DNA from: Chimonanthus salicifolius
Taxonomy: Eukaryota > Streptophyta > Magnoliopsida > Laurales > Calycanthaceae
Reading direction: 5' to 3'
DNA length: 64,000 nt
Assembly (NCBI GenBank): GCA_013350335.1
Contig: CM023537.1
Span: 12,133,884-12,197,883, forward strand
The position numbers were made by a program, and so were the translations under genes. Below, piece after piece: positions 1 to 12,800 of this stretch (the stretch's first letter is position 1; each line of letters starts with the position of its first letter). The notes below the pieces were generated by a model that was not told where the DNA came from, searched no databases, and saw only the letters and a list, made by a program, of their open reading frames with translations.

Positions 1-871
1 AGCTGGCATGTCTTATTATGGATGCAAAACTTTATCTGTAGCTTAATACCAACATTGATACAAGCACAAAATTAATGGAAAGCATAGTTGTCAATTCCAT
101 TCAGAGGCCGTTTTGGTTTGCTTATGAAACAAAAGTTTTTGGTGTTTATGTTGTTTCATTTCAAAAGAGACATTATGACAAATTTAAGTTTGAAAAATTA
201 TATATAAGAATTAAAAACTATAAAACTGAAATATTAGGATTGAAAAATAATGATTAGAAATAGAAATAATAAAATAGTGAATTATACTAAAATCGTGAAA
301 TAAGAAAATAAATGGAAATACAAAAGTAGTAACTAGATATATAAAAAAATAATAAAATAGTAAACTATGTTTAATTCTTGAAAATAGAAAATTAAATTAA
401 TATTTTCTAATGAACTAAGCAGTAGAAGTGATTAAATTGATAATAAAAAGAAAAATAAATATATTTGTTAGACTGAAACACAGTATTTGTTTTTGACCAA
501 AACACACCTGTTTCATTTATTTTAGCCGAAATGGACCAAACAGACCCAAATGACCAAATAGAAAAAAAAAAATTCAAGGTATTTTATTTCGGACTCATGC
601 CAAAATGTAAGGAGGTATTTCATTTGAAACATGTGCCCAAAAGAAACATTTCAGCCTGTTTCATCCGGAATTTACTACTATGGTGGAAAGTGCCAGAAAT
701 TTGTCTTTAAAATTTTGAATTGATGGCTTGATATGTTTGTGAGTTTGAGGTAGCATACATGAATCATGATCCATAACATTTCTACTATCAACAGAACACT
801 GTTTTTTATTGATCGTGTATCTTTTATCATGGCCATTGCTTTTACTCATGTGGATTGTTTTAAATGATCAG
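1..871. other. AT-rich sequence upstream of first visible REN1-like exon
   Basis: This stretch ends in a polypyrimidine-poor but usable acceptor (AG at 870-871). It is probably the intron before the first visible exon of the REN1-like gene. I see no coding exon, RNA gene or repeat structure in it; the short reading frames at 75-257 (+) and 661-849 (-) have no family resemblance and AT-driven composition. Confidence 0.5.
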
Positions 872-3800
872 GATGATGAGGGATTCCTTTTCTACTGAAT
901 CATACTCTGGATCAGAAGGTAGTGGCGATGAGGATGAGATATTCTCAGATGACGAAGTCCTGGAAGATGGTAGCTACAATGATGAGGAGAATGATATTGA
1001 TCTAGAGACAGAGGAGGACTACGATTCAGATGACCTTGATTCAGAGATAGAGACAGGGTCAGAGACAGAGGATGACCATGATGCAGAAAGCGATCTCGAT
1101 CTAGTCTCAGAAGTTGACCCTGAAGAAGAAAATGAGCAAGAGATAAAGGATGATCTGGAACGTAAACAAAGCAGTAGTAGCCAGGACAGTGAATTTGATA
1201 ACAAGGTTTATGCCTATAGCTCTAAAGATAAGGAAAAAATATTTAAAAAAGGTCTAATAATAACTGATCAATTTTTTTTAACAATAGCATGGAGAATATA
1301 TTTCATGCTCATTATTGCTTGAGGCGTTTTCCTAGTATCCTGATCTATGATAGGTTTTCCTCTTTGAAGTCTTTAGTGCTTCCTTTTTTGTGATAAATTA
1401 ATTCTTTCTTTCGTAATTGCATGTAACTCCACCTGTTTGGAAATGGTGCTAGTATCATAACACATATTTTCAACCAATGGAAACCTTTGTACTTTTAAAT
1501 GTTTGGAGTTTCAAGAATTTGGAAATGGAAGATGTCATATCAAAACATAAGAATTTTGATCTGCAAAATTCTCCATTTGTCATTTCTCCACTTAATTAGT
1601 GGTCTATACCTTGTTTTCTCCCCTGTATATTTGCTAAGAAGAGGTGTTTCTGTTTTATTAGATGGCAGCAAGTAACTCAGATGGCTGCTAATCTATTTTG
1701 CTCATTTTTTTATGTTTCTGTATTGTTCTATTATTAGTTGTACTTACACCTCCTCTTTTAAAATCAGTTATGAAATGTTTTTTTCTTTTCATCTACATTA
1801 ATCTTTTCTAGTATGCTGATACCATGTCTTCACACACCAAAAATGCAGGTTTCTGAAAGTCTTGTTTCAGACTCTGAGTCCCCTAAAGTTTCTACAGATG
1901 TTGTATCAAATGATAGAATTCCTACAGAAATTCATATTCCTCTTCCTCAGCATCATGAGATTCAGTGTAACAGCAACTTGCGGAGAGCAAGTGATAATCA
2001 TTCTGATACACCATCCATTGGATCTCAAGAATTGTTGAAGGACGTCTCTATGTCAATGAGTCCAGTGCTCAAGACAAATGATTTTAGCCTGTCGTCACCT
2101 AGTGCTATTTCCCCAAATACATCAAATGAAACATTGGCCAATGTCAAGAGAACAGCTAAATGGGGCCGCACAGCTGTAAGTATTTTATACATGTACAATT
2201 CACACGAGTGATTTAGCTCTTGCCCATATTTTCTGATAGGCAATGGTGATTCCTTTTCTTTTTTGCTAGTAAATGGTTAGCCAAGTGCATGGCATGCAAT
2301 GTGTTTGTCCTATGATTTATCCAAGTCAAGATATTTTACTTATATTATTCAGCCTCTGCAATTAACAAAAAGAGGTTTAAATAGACGTTAATAAAGTTAA
2401 AAAAATTACATCATTGAGAATTTAAATTTACCAAACCTTTAATTAGGAGATTAAAATTTTATCACATGAAATCAAAATCAGATTCTGATATATATGATTA
2501 TGTGATACCCTGCCCTAAGAAGCAGAGTGCCTGCCGACCGATCGACAGCGACGACCGATCGCCCTTGGGCGAGTGGGCGTGTTTGTGGGCAAAGCCAAGG
2601 ACTGCTCTGGTCTTAAGGGGAGTGGATTGTAATATCTCGTATTTGTGTAAGCATTGATGGGAGAGAAAAAGTAGGCAGGTTGGGCGCTACTTGTCCCACA
2701 TTGCTTATGAGGAGAGTTGTTTCTGTGAGATATAAGCTGAAATCCTTCTTCTTTCTAGCACAAGGCCTTTTGGGAGCAATAGTGGGTTGGCTCGCCAAAG
2801 CAAAGCAGTGCGGGCCTCTGTGTGGGGGCCCAAAGTAGACAATATTGTGCTAGCGGGACGGGTCGTTACAAATGAGCATGGTTCAACTCTCTGCCTAAGG
2901 GTGTGGGTTTGGTTGTTGTGCGTGCAGAGCCAGGGACGACTCTGACTTTAAAGGGGGTAGATTCTAATACCCCACTCCAGAGGAGTGGTAAATAAGTGGT
3001 AACCTTCCTCCTTCTAGCATGAGGCCTTTTGGGCGTGGCTAGGTGGGCCAAGGTTCAAAGCAAAACCGTGAGTGCAGAATGGGCCCAAAGCGAACAATAT
3101 CACACTGGGAAGTTGGGGTAGGGTTGTTACAATTGGTATCAGAGCCGAGTTCAACACTCGGACTGTGTGGGCCTTCCCCTTCCCTATAGTTGTTGAGTTG
3201 GGCCGGGTCGAGCTGGGGGCGGCTTGAGGCTTTAGGGGGGTGGATTGTGATACCCTGCCCTGAGAAGCAAAGCGCCCACCAACCGATCGGCAGCAGTGAC
3301 CGGTCGCCTTTGGGCGAGTGGGCGTGTTTGTGGACAGAGCTGGGGACTACTCTGGTCTTAAGGGGAGTGGATTGTAATACCCCGTCTTTGTATAAGCATT
3401 GATGGGAGAGAAAAAGTAGCCAGGTTGGGCGCTTCTTGTCCCACATTGCTTATGAGGAGAGTTGTTTCTGTGGGATATAAGTTGGAATCCTTCCTCCTTC
3501 TAGCACAAGGCTTTTTGGGAGCAACAGTGAGTTGGCTCACCAAAGCAAAGTCGTACGGGCCTGTGTGTATGGGTCCAAAACGGACAATATTATGCTAGCG
3601 GGATGAGTCGTTATAGATTAAGTCTATATACTCTGAAAAGCAAAATGGTTCTAATCTTATTTGGTCAAAAAAATATAATATTACTTTTCAAAAAATATAT
3701 ATAATATTATAAAACTTATTGTTTTCATTCAAAAATCCTAATTCCTAACGAAACTAACAAAATATCACCCAATGTGTAGGATTATTCTAAGAAAAAATCT

Positions 3801-6800
3801 GCAAGATAAAAAAATTCCATTTGTCTTTTCTCTCTCAGTTTTCCACAGAGAATATTTTAGGTTTCAAATGGGATCATGAAGTTTAACTTATCTAGAGACT
3901 GTTCATATGCCCAAACACTAAACTTTATTCTCCGCTATGAAGAGAGTTCATCATTTTCGTCACCTTTTCTCAAATTTACTTCATTAAACCCCTTTTCCAA
4001 TTTGAGTTGAACAAAATTTAGTGCTCTTGGGCCATTGCAGATCTCAGTTCAAATTTATTGTCAATCTTTCCTCCACTCAAGTTTCTAATGGAAGCCACTG
4101 TGGCACCCACAAACCCCCCACCCCCACCCCCACCCCCAAAGGTTCAATTTATGAATTAAATGTTAAATAGATATGAGATATAGACTATAAACCATGAACT
4201 CGATTTGATGCTACTATGATCTTGAGATGGCTTTATCTGCACATGAGGCTTGTTGGGTTTAGCCTTGTTTTCAGTTGGGGCATGATAGATTAATGGATTG
4301 GTTATAGGTTTCAATTTAAACAATTTTAATCAATAGGTTGGGGTCTCATGGATTCTCACACTTGTATTATGATATACATTAAATTTATGACTTGCAAATG
4401 ATTAATAAGGTCAATAAGAGAAATAATGGCAATATCTTTTTTATTGTATTTTCATAATTAACAATAATTGCCATTATATATATCATCTTCCTTGTGAACT
4501 CCAAATGATTAATGTAGTAAGAATAAGATAAAAAAAAAAAAACTGTAAAAAAATAGAAGAAGAATAAAAAGAGAAATATCTTTTTTATTTTATTTTTGTA
4601 ATTAAAATACTTGTTATTACTTATATTGTGATTGTCATTGTTGTCATCATCATTTTCATGAAAACCTTATCTCATCTATCTAGGATCAACTTTCTAACTT
4701 GTACTTTGTTCCAATTAAACCTATCAAAACCATGACTCTGTCATCCCGCAATCTACAACATTCTTTTCTGCAGATTCATTTCAAGTCTTCATTGTCTCTT
4801 CCTTTTTCAAGTTTCTTGTGCTTTAACACTTAATCTTTGTGCTAGGGTTAGTTCAGGTCCTCCACTTAATCATCTCAAATGATTTGTAATCTTCTTTTCT
4901 ACTAGAGCAACTTTCATGTTTTCTCTTTTCTATTGTTTCTAGTTCTATCTTTTCTCATTACTTTACACATCCATCTTAACATAAACATCTCTCATCTTAA
5001 TATGCAAGCTTCTGTAAAATTTTGTATAAATATGTCACATTATGAAGATAATAATTACATAGTGAATGAGTGGACATGTTAAAATAAATGTTTAGAGTAA
5101 CAAGAAAAGATAAATTTGGAATGAATAAAGAAGATGTAACCGAAGCATTGCTTCAAAGAAGAGGAAATGAAGGACTGTCATATAAGATGGTTTGGCACTT
5201 ACATGGAAGACATAAAACAACCTCAAAATGGAGAATTAAGAGTTAAAATGAACTAGAACAAATAGGACATTATAAAGAATTGGAATGAAGTTGTACGAAA
5301 GGACGTGTATGTGTGTGTGTATACAATGATAATTATGGTTATGTGAAAATACAAAGTATTTCATTTTTATTTTCTTGTTGCATTAATAATATGCAGGCCA
5401 TTATTTTGAATTTTTTATGCATATTTGTCATTCCTTACCCACTAGCTACATTTGGCCCTAAACTAATTACTTATCAATTCTATGAAATAGTAGCCATTAA
5501 TTAAAAAACTGGAAGGTTATGATGTTTTATAGGTTTCTTGGAAACTTCTACAAGTGGTTATTGGGGGAGAGAATTTGTAAAATGATGGAATCTCTAAAAA
5601 AATAGCACAAAAGTTTGTCAAGTTTGAGAAAAACATGCAAGATGGATAAGAGTTTAACTAGTGAGAAGAGGACATAGATGGGCTTGCTAACTAATGAATC
5701 ATTCTTTTCTAAGTGGCTGTTGGACCATTCTATAGCTTGGAAGAGATTTTTTTTTTTTTTGAGCAGTTGTAGCTTGGAAGAGTTAAAATGATATCTTTCT
5801 GGAATGTAAAATGGTAGTATATTGAAAGCTATTTTCATTTTCAAGTTAATTATCCTTTTAATGATACATTAAGTACCACTTGGTCCATATAGTTTACTAA
5901 CTTTCTATTGTTTATATTTACTATTTTGTACCATTAATTCATTTTTGATATCATATATTCTTCTTATCACTATTTAATTTTGCAGGCAAGGAAGGATCTT
6001 TCAGCAGAATCCCTTGATGACCCTAATGATGAAGAGTGAGTGATGCTTCCATGATTTGCATAGTTCCAATATTTGTTTATCTTCCCTATCTTTTTAATTT
6101 TGATAGACACAAATTTACAGTGTTATAGATAGACTGATGGAATTACATATAGTTATCTCTAAAAACCTCTTGGAAGTTTGTACTCCAACGTCATGTCCTA
6201 GGGCTTCATTTTGTGGTAATCCGAACCATAAAAGCACCTTACCACACCCCTCATGACTCATCAACAGATCCACCCGAATGATCTTACAATTGAATTTTAC
6301 ATTGATTAAAATCCCCCTCATCATGCTAAACTTTTGGGATTCTAGATAAAGGCTAGGATGATCATATGGGCTCAAACTTGTCAGTAAAGACCTCCAAGTG
6401 CTTTCATACACATCTCTCTATCTACCTCCAAATTTTGGGCCCCTTCCTCTAACATGACCTATTGGAGGTATGGTTGGGAAGGTGTAATAAACCAACTTAG
6501 TACCAAGGAAACCCCATGTATAGTGTTCAGCAGTAAATTTTAGTGGCAAACTTTGACCTAGCTCCACATTGGACCTACTTGATTGTCATCATAATCATCA
6601 TCGCCACTTCCCCTTCTATTTGGGCCATTGTTTCCCATCCATTTATTTTAAATAAGATCCTCTGTTGATCCATAATATATATGTTCTTTTCCTTCCCTCC
6701 AGGTCTTTAATTCCCTCCATCTCCTCCTTGTACCTTTTATTTGTAGTTTTCCAATTCTTCAAATAAGGGTTATTTTCAGCCTTCTATATATGTGGTCAAG

Positions 6801-9800
6801 CAACCTTAATTGGCCCCCTGTTGTTTCCTCTTCTATGAAAACTTTTCAAGGTATTCATAATGTGGTCATTTCTATTTTCATCTTTTAAAGTTAGTTTACA
6901 CATCCATTGCAACATGAACATCTCCATAACCAGTGCTTTTTTTACTTGAATTTTCTTAATTAGCCAACACTCACTCTATAAAGCTTGTCTTCTAAGTTCT
7001 AACATCAAATTAATAGAATCCTCCCTTTAGTCGACATGGAACTTCTTTATTACAATACTCCACTAGTTTGCAAACAATTAGCTCACCCTACTTCTTTTCT
7101 ACCGATTTGTTTATGTTCTATTTGTTTTTTCGTAGTTCATCTCAAAAGCTTCCCTCTGTAGTTCAAAGTCTATTTGATTTCTAGTCTCCCTAATCAGTAC
7201 TATATCATCTACTTATAACATACACCACAGTAATTCATCCTAGATTTGTGTATTTAAGGTGTCCATTACTAAGGCAAACAAATATGGTCTTAAAGTGGGT
7301 CTTTTGTGTAGTCCCATTTTTGTGCAAACCCTACCATTTCACCACCCGCTTTTGTTCTCATTCTCATTATCACCCTTTTGTACATATCCTATTTAACCTC
7401 AACATAATCATTTGGAAAGCATTTCCTTTTCAATGTCTGCTATATGGCTATCTTGGAACCTTATTGTAGGCATTTTTTAAATAAATGAACACCATATTTA
7501 GGTTTTTTTTCTTTTCCCTTTAATCTTCTTTATGAGTTGCCTCAAAACAAAATTGGCTTCTATAGTTGACCCACCTAGCATAAATCCAAATTGGTTCTCC
7601 ATTATTTTATTGTCATCTTAGACACTGCTCATTGCAGCCCTTTTGGTTGCAATATTGATCACCTCCTAATTGTTTTACAGATATGTATTGTAACTTTGGG
7701 TATATGATGATTTCTGTTGACACTAGTCACATGGTACAGCTTTATTCAAAAAGCAATATGGAGTGTAGACTAATTTCTTCTTTATTTTGTTAATTTCTTG
7801 GATAGACCAGCTTCTCTTTGATGATTTATACTTCAACATGTTTTACAACTGAATGATTCTTATGTAGCATATAAACTTACTTTTGTAGTGTGACTTTATT
7901 GGATCCTTTTGGTCAAAGCCACTTTGACTGTTTTAGTCAAAACCTAATGAGTCCCATAATTAATTCAATCAAAAGATCCAATGGCCTTGTAGACACAAAA
8001 TTTCAAGTATATGTCACAAATATTTTGTCGTTCGTTTGGACATAGTGGGCATTACTCACTGGATCTCAACTCTACCTAGAGATAGTGAGAGACTGGCCCA
8101 TTATTCCTTTACAAATGAAGGTTTTTGAGCATGTAATACACCAAGAAATAAAGAAAGATTTGACAAGCCTCAATAGGCAATGGTCAAAAGATTTTTTTTC
8201 TCACTTGGCTTGGGAGTTACCATCAAAACAAGAAAAGGTTCAAGGAAGCTTGATTTTGCTTACAATGAATGAGGGTTGGTGAAGACTTGGATCCTCAAAC
8301 CAAAGCAAGGTAAAATGTGAATGGATTCAAAGAATCAGAACAACACTACTGGTGAAATGTAAATGAGACTTGAAATCCCAAAAAGGATGATGCGTTAATG
8401 GAAGTTGAACCTCCAAACGATGCCAAGTTCGTTAATGAATTATGGAAGAGATTAGGAATCCCCAACCAAACTATTTTTCTTGAAAGTTAAGATTTGTTCG
8501 AGAGAAGGCTGCATTTAGGTAAGAACTCAAAAGAAATCTGACATCCTCTAAGTGCTTGTTGGAGGGTAGAATGAATCTACTCCTCAAACAAGGGGGATTA
8601 TTTATAGTTGGAGAGGGAGGTGGCTGCATATGGGTGTGTAAGTGCAGCCTTTTCATGTGCAAGCTCTATCTTGGGCCACCCTTCCATGTCCAGACCTATC
8701 TGGCACAGCCCTTTGTGGGACAAGAATTTCTATGTTTCTTAATTTTAACCCCTTAATTGTCCACTACAACTATGTTGCAAGTTTACAATAATGCTGGGGT
8801 CCATCCAATCTGTCAATTATTTTGAGTGGTGACTGATTTTACTAATCCACTGGCTATGATTCATCAGCAAGCCTTTGTATACAAATGGACAATGGGTAGT
8901 ACTAAAAATGGCTCTTTTAATCAAACCATTTCAGAAATTTAAGTCAAGCAATCAGCACATATGATGTCGCCTCCAGCTGCACATATGATGGCTTTGATGA
9001 TGATGGTGATGAATCAGCACATGTGGTGTCACATTGTCACCTATCACCACATTTTCTTATTCATCACATCTAGGGGTTTGTGGCCTTAATTCACTACCAC
9101 TCATTTAAATGAAGAAAGGAAAAAAAAAAAAGGAAACCCTCAATTGTTCACATTCTCCTATATTGATTTCTGTAATGGCCTGTATATTTGGTGTGTGTAT
9201 TGGCAAACTAAGAGGCAAGGAATTTGAAACATATCAATGGCTTCTACAGCTAACTGTAACCATTAGATATTTAGGTGTCATACCCTCCAGTGATTCATTA
9301 CCAGATTTACTTGTATCATGCAGGATGAATGATAAAAACATTTGATATCAGTCATTCAACCGACTTACCAACATGGAGATTTACATTCATATTTTGAAGC
9401 TACTTTGATTTATGATGTTAAGGTTACAGATAACCCAATAGGAAACTAATTTTGAGAGCTGTTTTGCTGAAAGACTGCCACAAGCTCAGCAGCAGATGGT
9501 CTAACTCTAGCCCACAATCAACAGTTTAGATTAAACAAATAACCAGTATAGCCTTTCTCAGTTAACAGGAAGATTGAATCGCCCATCCTGGCCTTCTTCC
9601 TCAATATTTTATTCAACAACCACTATAGATTCCATTGTACACCATGTTTTGGAGAAGAGTGTCACAACGAAATGCAAAACTAAATCATAGAAGAATTCTA
9701 ATTTGAAGCCTTAGATGTTTGTGGTTTGTTGGAAGTGCTCATTGTTTCTTTGGAAGTGCTACAGGTTTGAAGATTTTGTCGTTGTAAGATAAAAAAACCA

Positions 9801-12800
9801 AAAACAAAAAAAAAAAATCTTAGTTTTGCATGAGACATAAACAAAGCCCACCATATCTATCAGTCAATTCCAAATCATTAGAGTAGTCACCAGCTTAGGG
9901 GACATGCTCATCATACAAGCCCAAGATATGTTGTTAAATACAATAAAACCTCTATAATGTAATATACCTGGGACCATAGTACATATATTACATTAGAGAG
10001 GTTATTTAATTAGAGGGTCTAGCAAATTGACGTTTAGCATTCCTTTCCAAAAAAACTCCTTAAACTCTCACCCATCGTAAAAAAAAATTTGGCTGAAATC
10101 GTTTTATCTTCCTTCTCTTTTTGCCCCACCAACCATTGCTGCCTGAAAGCCAGACTGCCGTCCATCGCCGCCGTTGAATCCTCTCAGCCTGCAACCCTCA
10201 AGACCAACATGAAACCCTGCCACTTCGGCCAGATCTGGAAACAAATCATCCTAGGGTCGTTTTTCAAAGTATTTGTGAGGTACTTAGTCACTTTTGCAGT
10301 AATTTTGTATGCTGAATGTATGGAATATTACTTTACAAAATGGTTGGGACAATACATTGTTTATATTCTGAATGTATTGAGTGTTGAGTTAGTACATTTT
10401 GTATGAGTCCGACATTGGGACCGGCTGCTGATATTATTTTAGACAGGTTATAACTTTATAGACTAATACATTATAGAGGGTTGAAGAGGAGAGGGTTGCT
10501 TAGAATAGAGGATGACCTTAAATGTGCATTGTGAGTTAGGGAAGAGGATGTAGACCACCTCTTTTTAAACTGCCCGGTGGCAAGGGGTCTTTGGACAAAA
10601 TTCGTTAACATGTTTGATGTTCCTTGGGTTTTTGATAAGCCGTGTTCGGGAACAGTGGGTCCGTGGTTCCTACCAAGAGTAAATCTTGGATTGAAAATCG
10701 CTTGGGAAATGATTCCGATGGTAATTTTGTGGACATTGTGGAAGGAAAGAAATGCTAGAATCTTTGAAGGAAAATCATCAGATCAAAATGAGCTTTTCCA
10801 AGTTGCCAAGTGGAGATTCTGTGTTTGGCTTTTGGTGAACACTAAGTTTAAGGGTCTCAAATTAAACAATCTCCTCTTGTCTTGGGAAGGGTGCATGAGT
10901 GGATATAGGAGAGAAGTGAGGTCAGAGAAGAAATGGTTGCCACCAGAACAAAGCGTCATGAAATTTAATGTGGACGGTACAGCTAGGGGAAAACCCGGGC
11001 CATCCGGGATAGGCGGGGTGCTTAGGAATTATAGGGGTGATACATCTATTATGTTCAATGAGTCGGTGGGAACCAAGAAATCAAATGAGGCAGAAATTCG
11101 TAGTATTAGGAAAGCTTTGGCCTTTTGGAAAATTCATGACCAAGGTAAATTGGTTATTGAAGGGATTCGACAAATGTAGTCAAGTGAGCAAAGGGTGTAA
11201 GCGCCCTCCATGGAAAATGGTCAATTTGGTAAGGGAGGTTAGAGAATTGGCGAAAGGGTTGGATGTATCTTTTGCCAAGATCGGTCGTTCAACTAATAGA
11301 GTGGCAGACTACTTTGCCAAATTGGGAGTCGGCAATCACTTCTCAGGCATTTTTTCTTATGACATTCCTTGTTGTTTATGTACATTTGTTTTGATCTCTC
11401 ATTTTATTGTTGTTTTTCTTGTTTTTGGTCTAATAATTTTAGACCCTATTCTTTGTACTTAGATCTTTTGTTGTATTTGTTTTTGTTTTAATGAATTTTT
11501 TCCTCTATTACTGCTCAAAAAAAAATTATACAGGCTTTAGTGTAGTTAGAATTATCTTTGTTTTAAGATTCTATGCATTAATGGGCTAAGGTCCTCATGA
11601 ATCAGAATCCTTTCATTCTAGCACTTCTTCGTATTGGGATGAAAGAAATACAATTTTATTCTCATTCTCTTGTCTTGCATGAGTTCAATTCAACCTTGAA
11701 TGAACTCCATAAAAGTTATTCTGGCAAAGAAAATACAATTTTATTCTCGTCCTTTCATCTTATATGAGTCAATTCCAACCATGAATGAACTTGTATCTAA
11801 GTTAGTCCAGCCTGGAACTTTTAGGGGCATTCCTGTCAGTTAAATCTGAGCCATCCAGTCAGTAATCTTACCTATCAGCTGCTAGATTATGCCTCTAAAA
11901 TTATGTATTCCAAGTTCTAAATGCATTTCAAAAAGAAACGACCTCTAACTTATTTCTCACCATAACCCAAATTATGGCAGTCATTTTTATAAAGTTTCCA
12001 GGAGCTTAGGCAAGACAACAGTTCTCCAAAGATTCCTTCATGCCCACAGGAATAGATTATACTAGTTCTTTAAGGGGAAAAAAGAAGGATCAGTTTTAAC
12101 ATGAAATAACTCATCAACCCTGAATAGGTTTTAGAAGTGGTTTCAGACCCAACAAATGCTTCATAGTGATTGAAGATATGGTTATTCAGTCTCTTCAGTT
12201 TGCACAAGAATGCATGCTATGTAGATATAGAGCAAAATTTCCTAATGCCTTCTCACTTGCAAGCCAATATGTGGCTATTCAGTCTCTTCAGTCTGTCGGG
12301 ATTGTAGTCCAGACCCTGAAAACTACTACCTAAGCTCTTCGAAGCATCATCGTAATCCTGATTAATGCCTTTTATCCCATCTAGTTGAGATGACACTCAT
12401 ACTTGGATTTGGCAATTGTTTTGAATGGTCCGACTGTCTATCTGACACATACATGACTTGAACCCAGAACCTTTTGTGGTTACAACACAGCATTTACAGA
12501 CTTTGGTCCAGGCTCTCTGGTCAAAGTACCATTGGATAATTTTCTCCAAGCTCCAAAGATGAACTAGATTGTGTTAGGATCATACAAAACACCTGATTCC
12601 ATCTTTTTTATTGATTTGATCATTTTGTTGATAGGTCTTTGTTGTCTTCATCTAATGTAATGCCCACCATCAGTGAATAGATTTTTACCATTATGTTGTC
12701 AACCACTTTGAACTCTACAGTAGAATATTTTTCTAGTAGATCTTCTGTCTCAAGGTCTATCCCAGGATCAGTATCAGATAAATCATTCACTACAAGATGT

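Noticed and set aside
864..1322. A stand-alone 152-codon acidic protein starting at 864
   Set aside because: The acidic part ends at a splice donor (1205/1206) in phase with the next REN1-like exon at 1849, and the frame beyond it is intron. It is an internal exon, not a gene.
2501..3615. Cassandra TRIM with embedded 5S RNA sequence
   Set aside because: I saw the TRIM-type ends and a tRNA-Met primer motif but no 5S-like A box / C box segment.
10089..10406. A 105-codon gene
   Set aside because: It lies between the inverted ends of a MITE-like element and has no recognisable domain.
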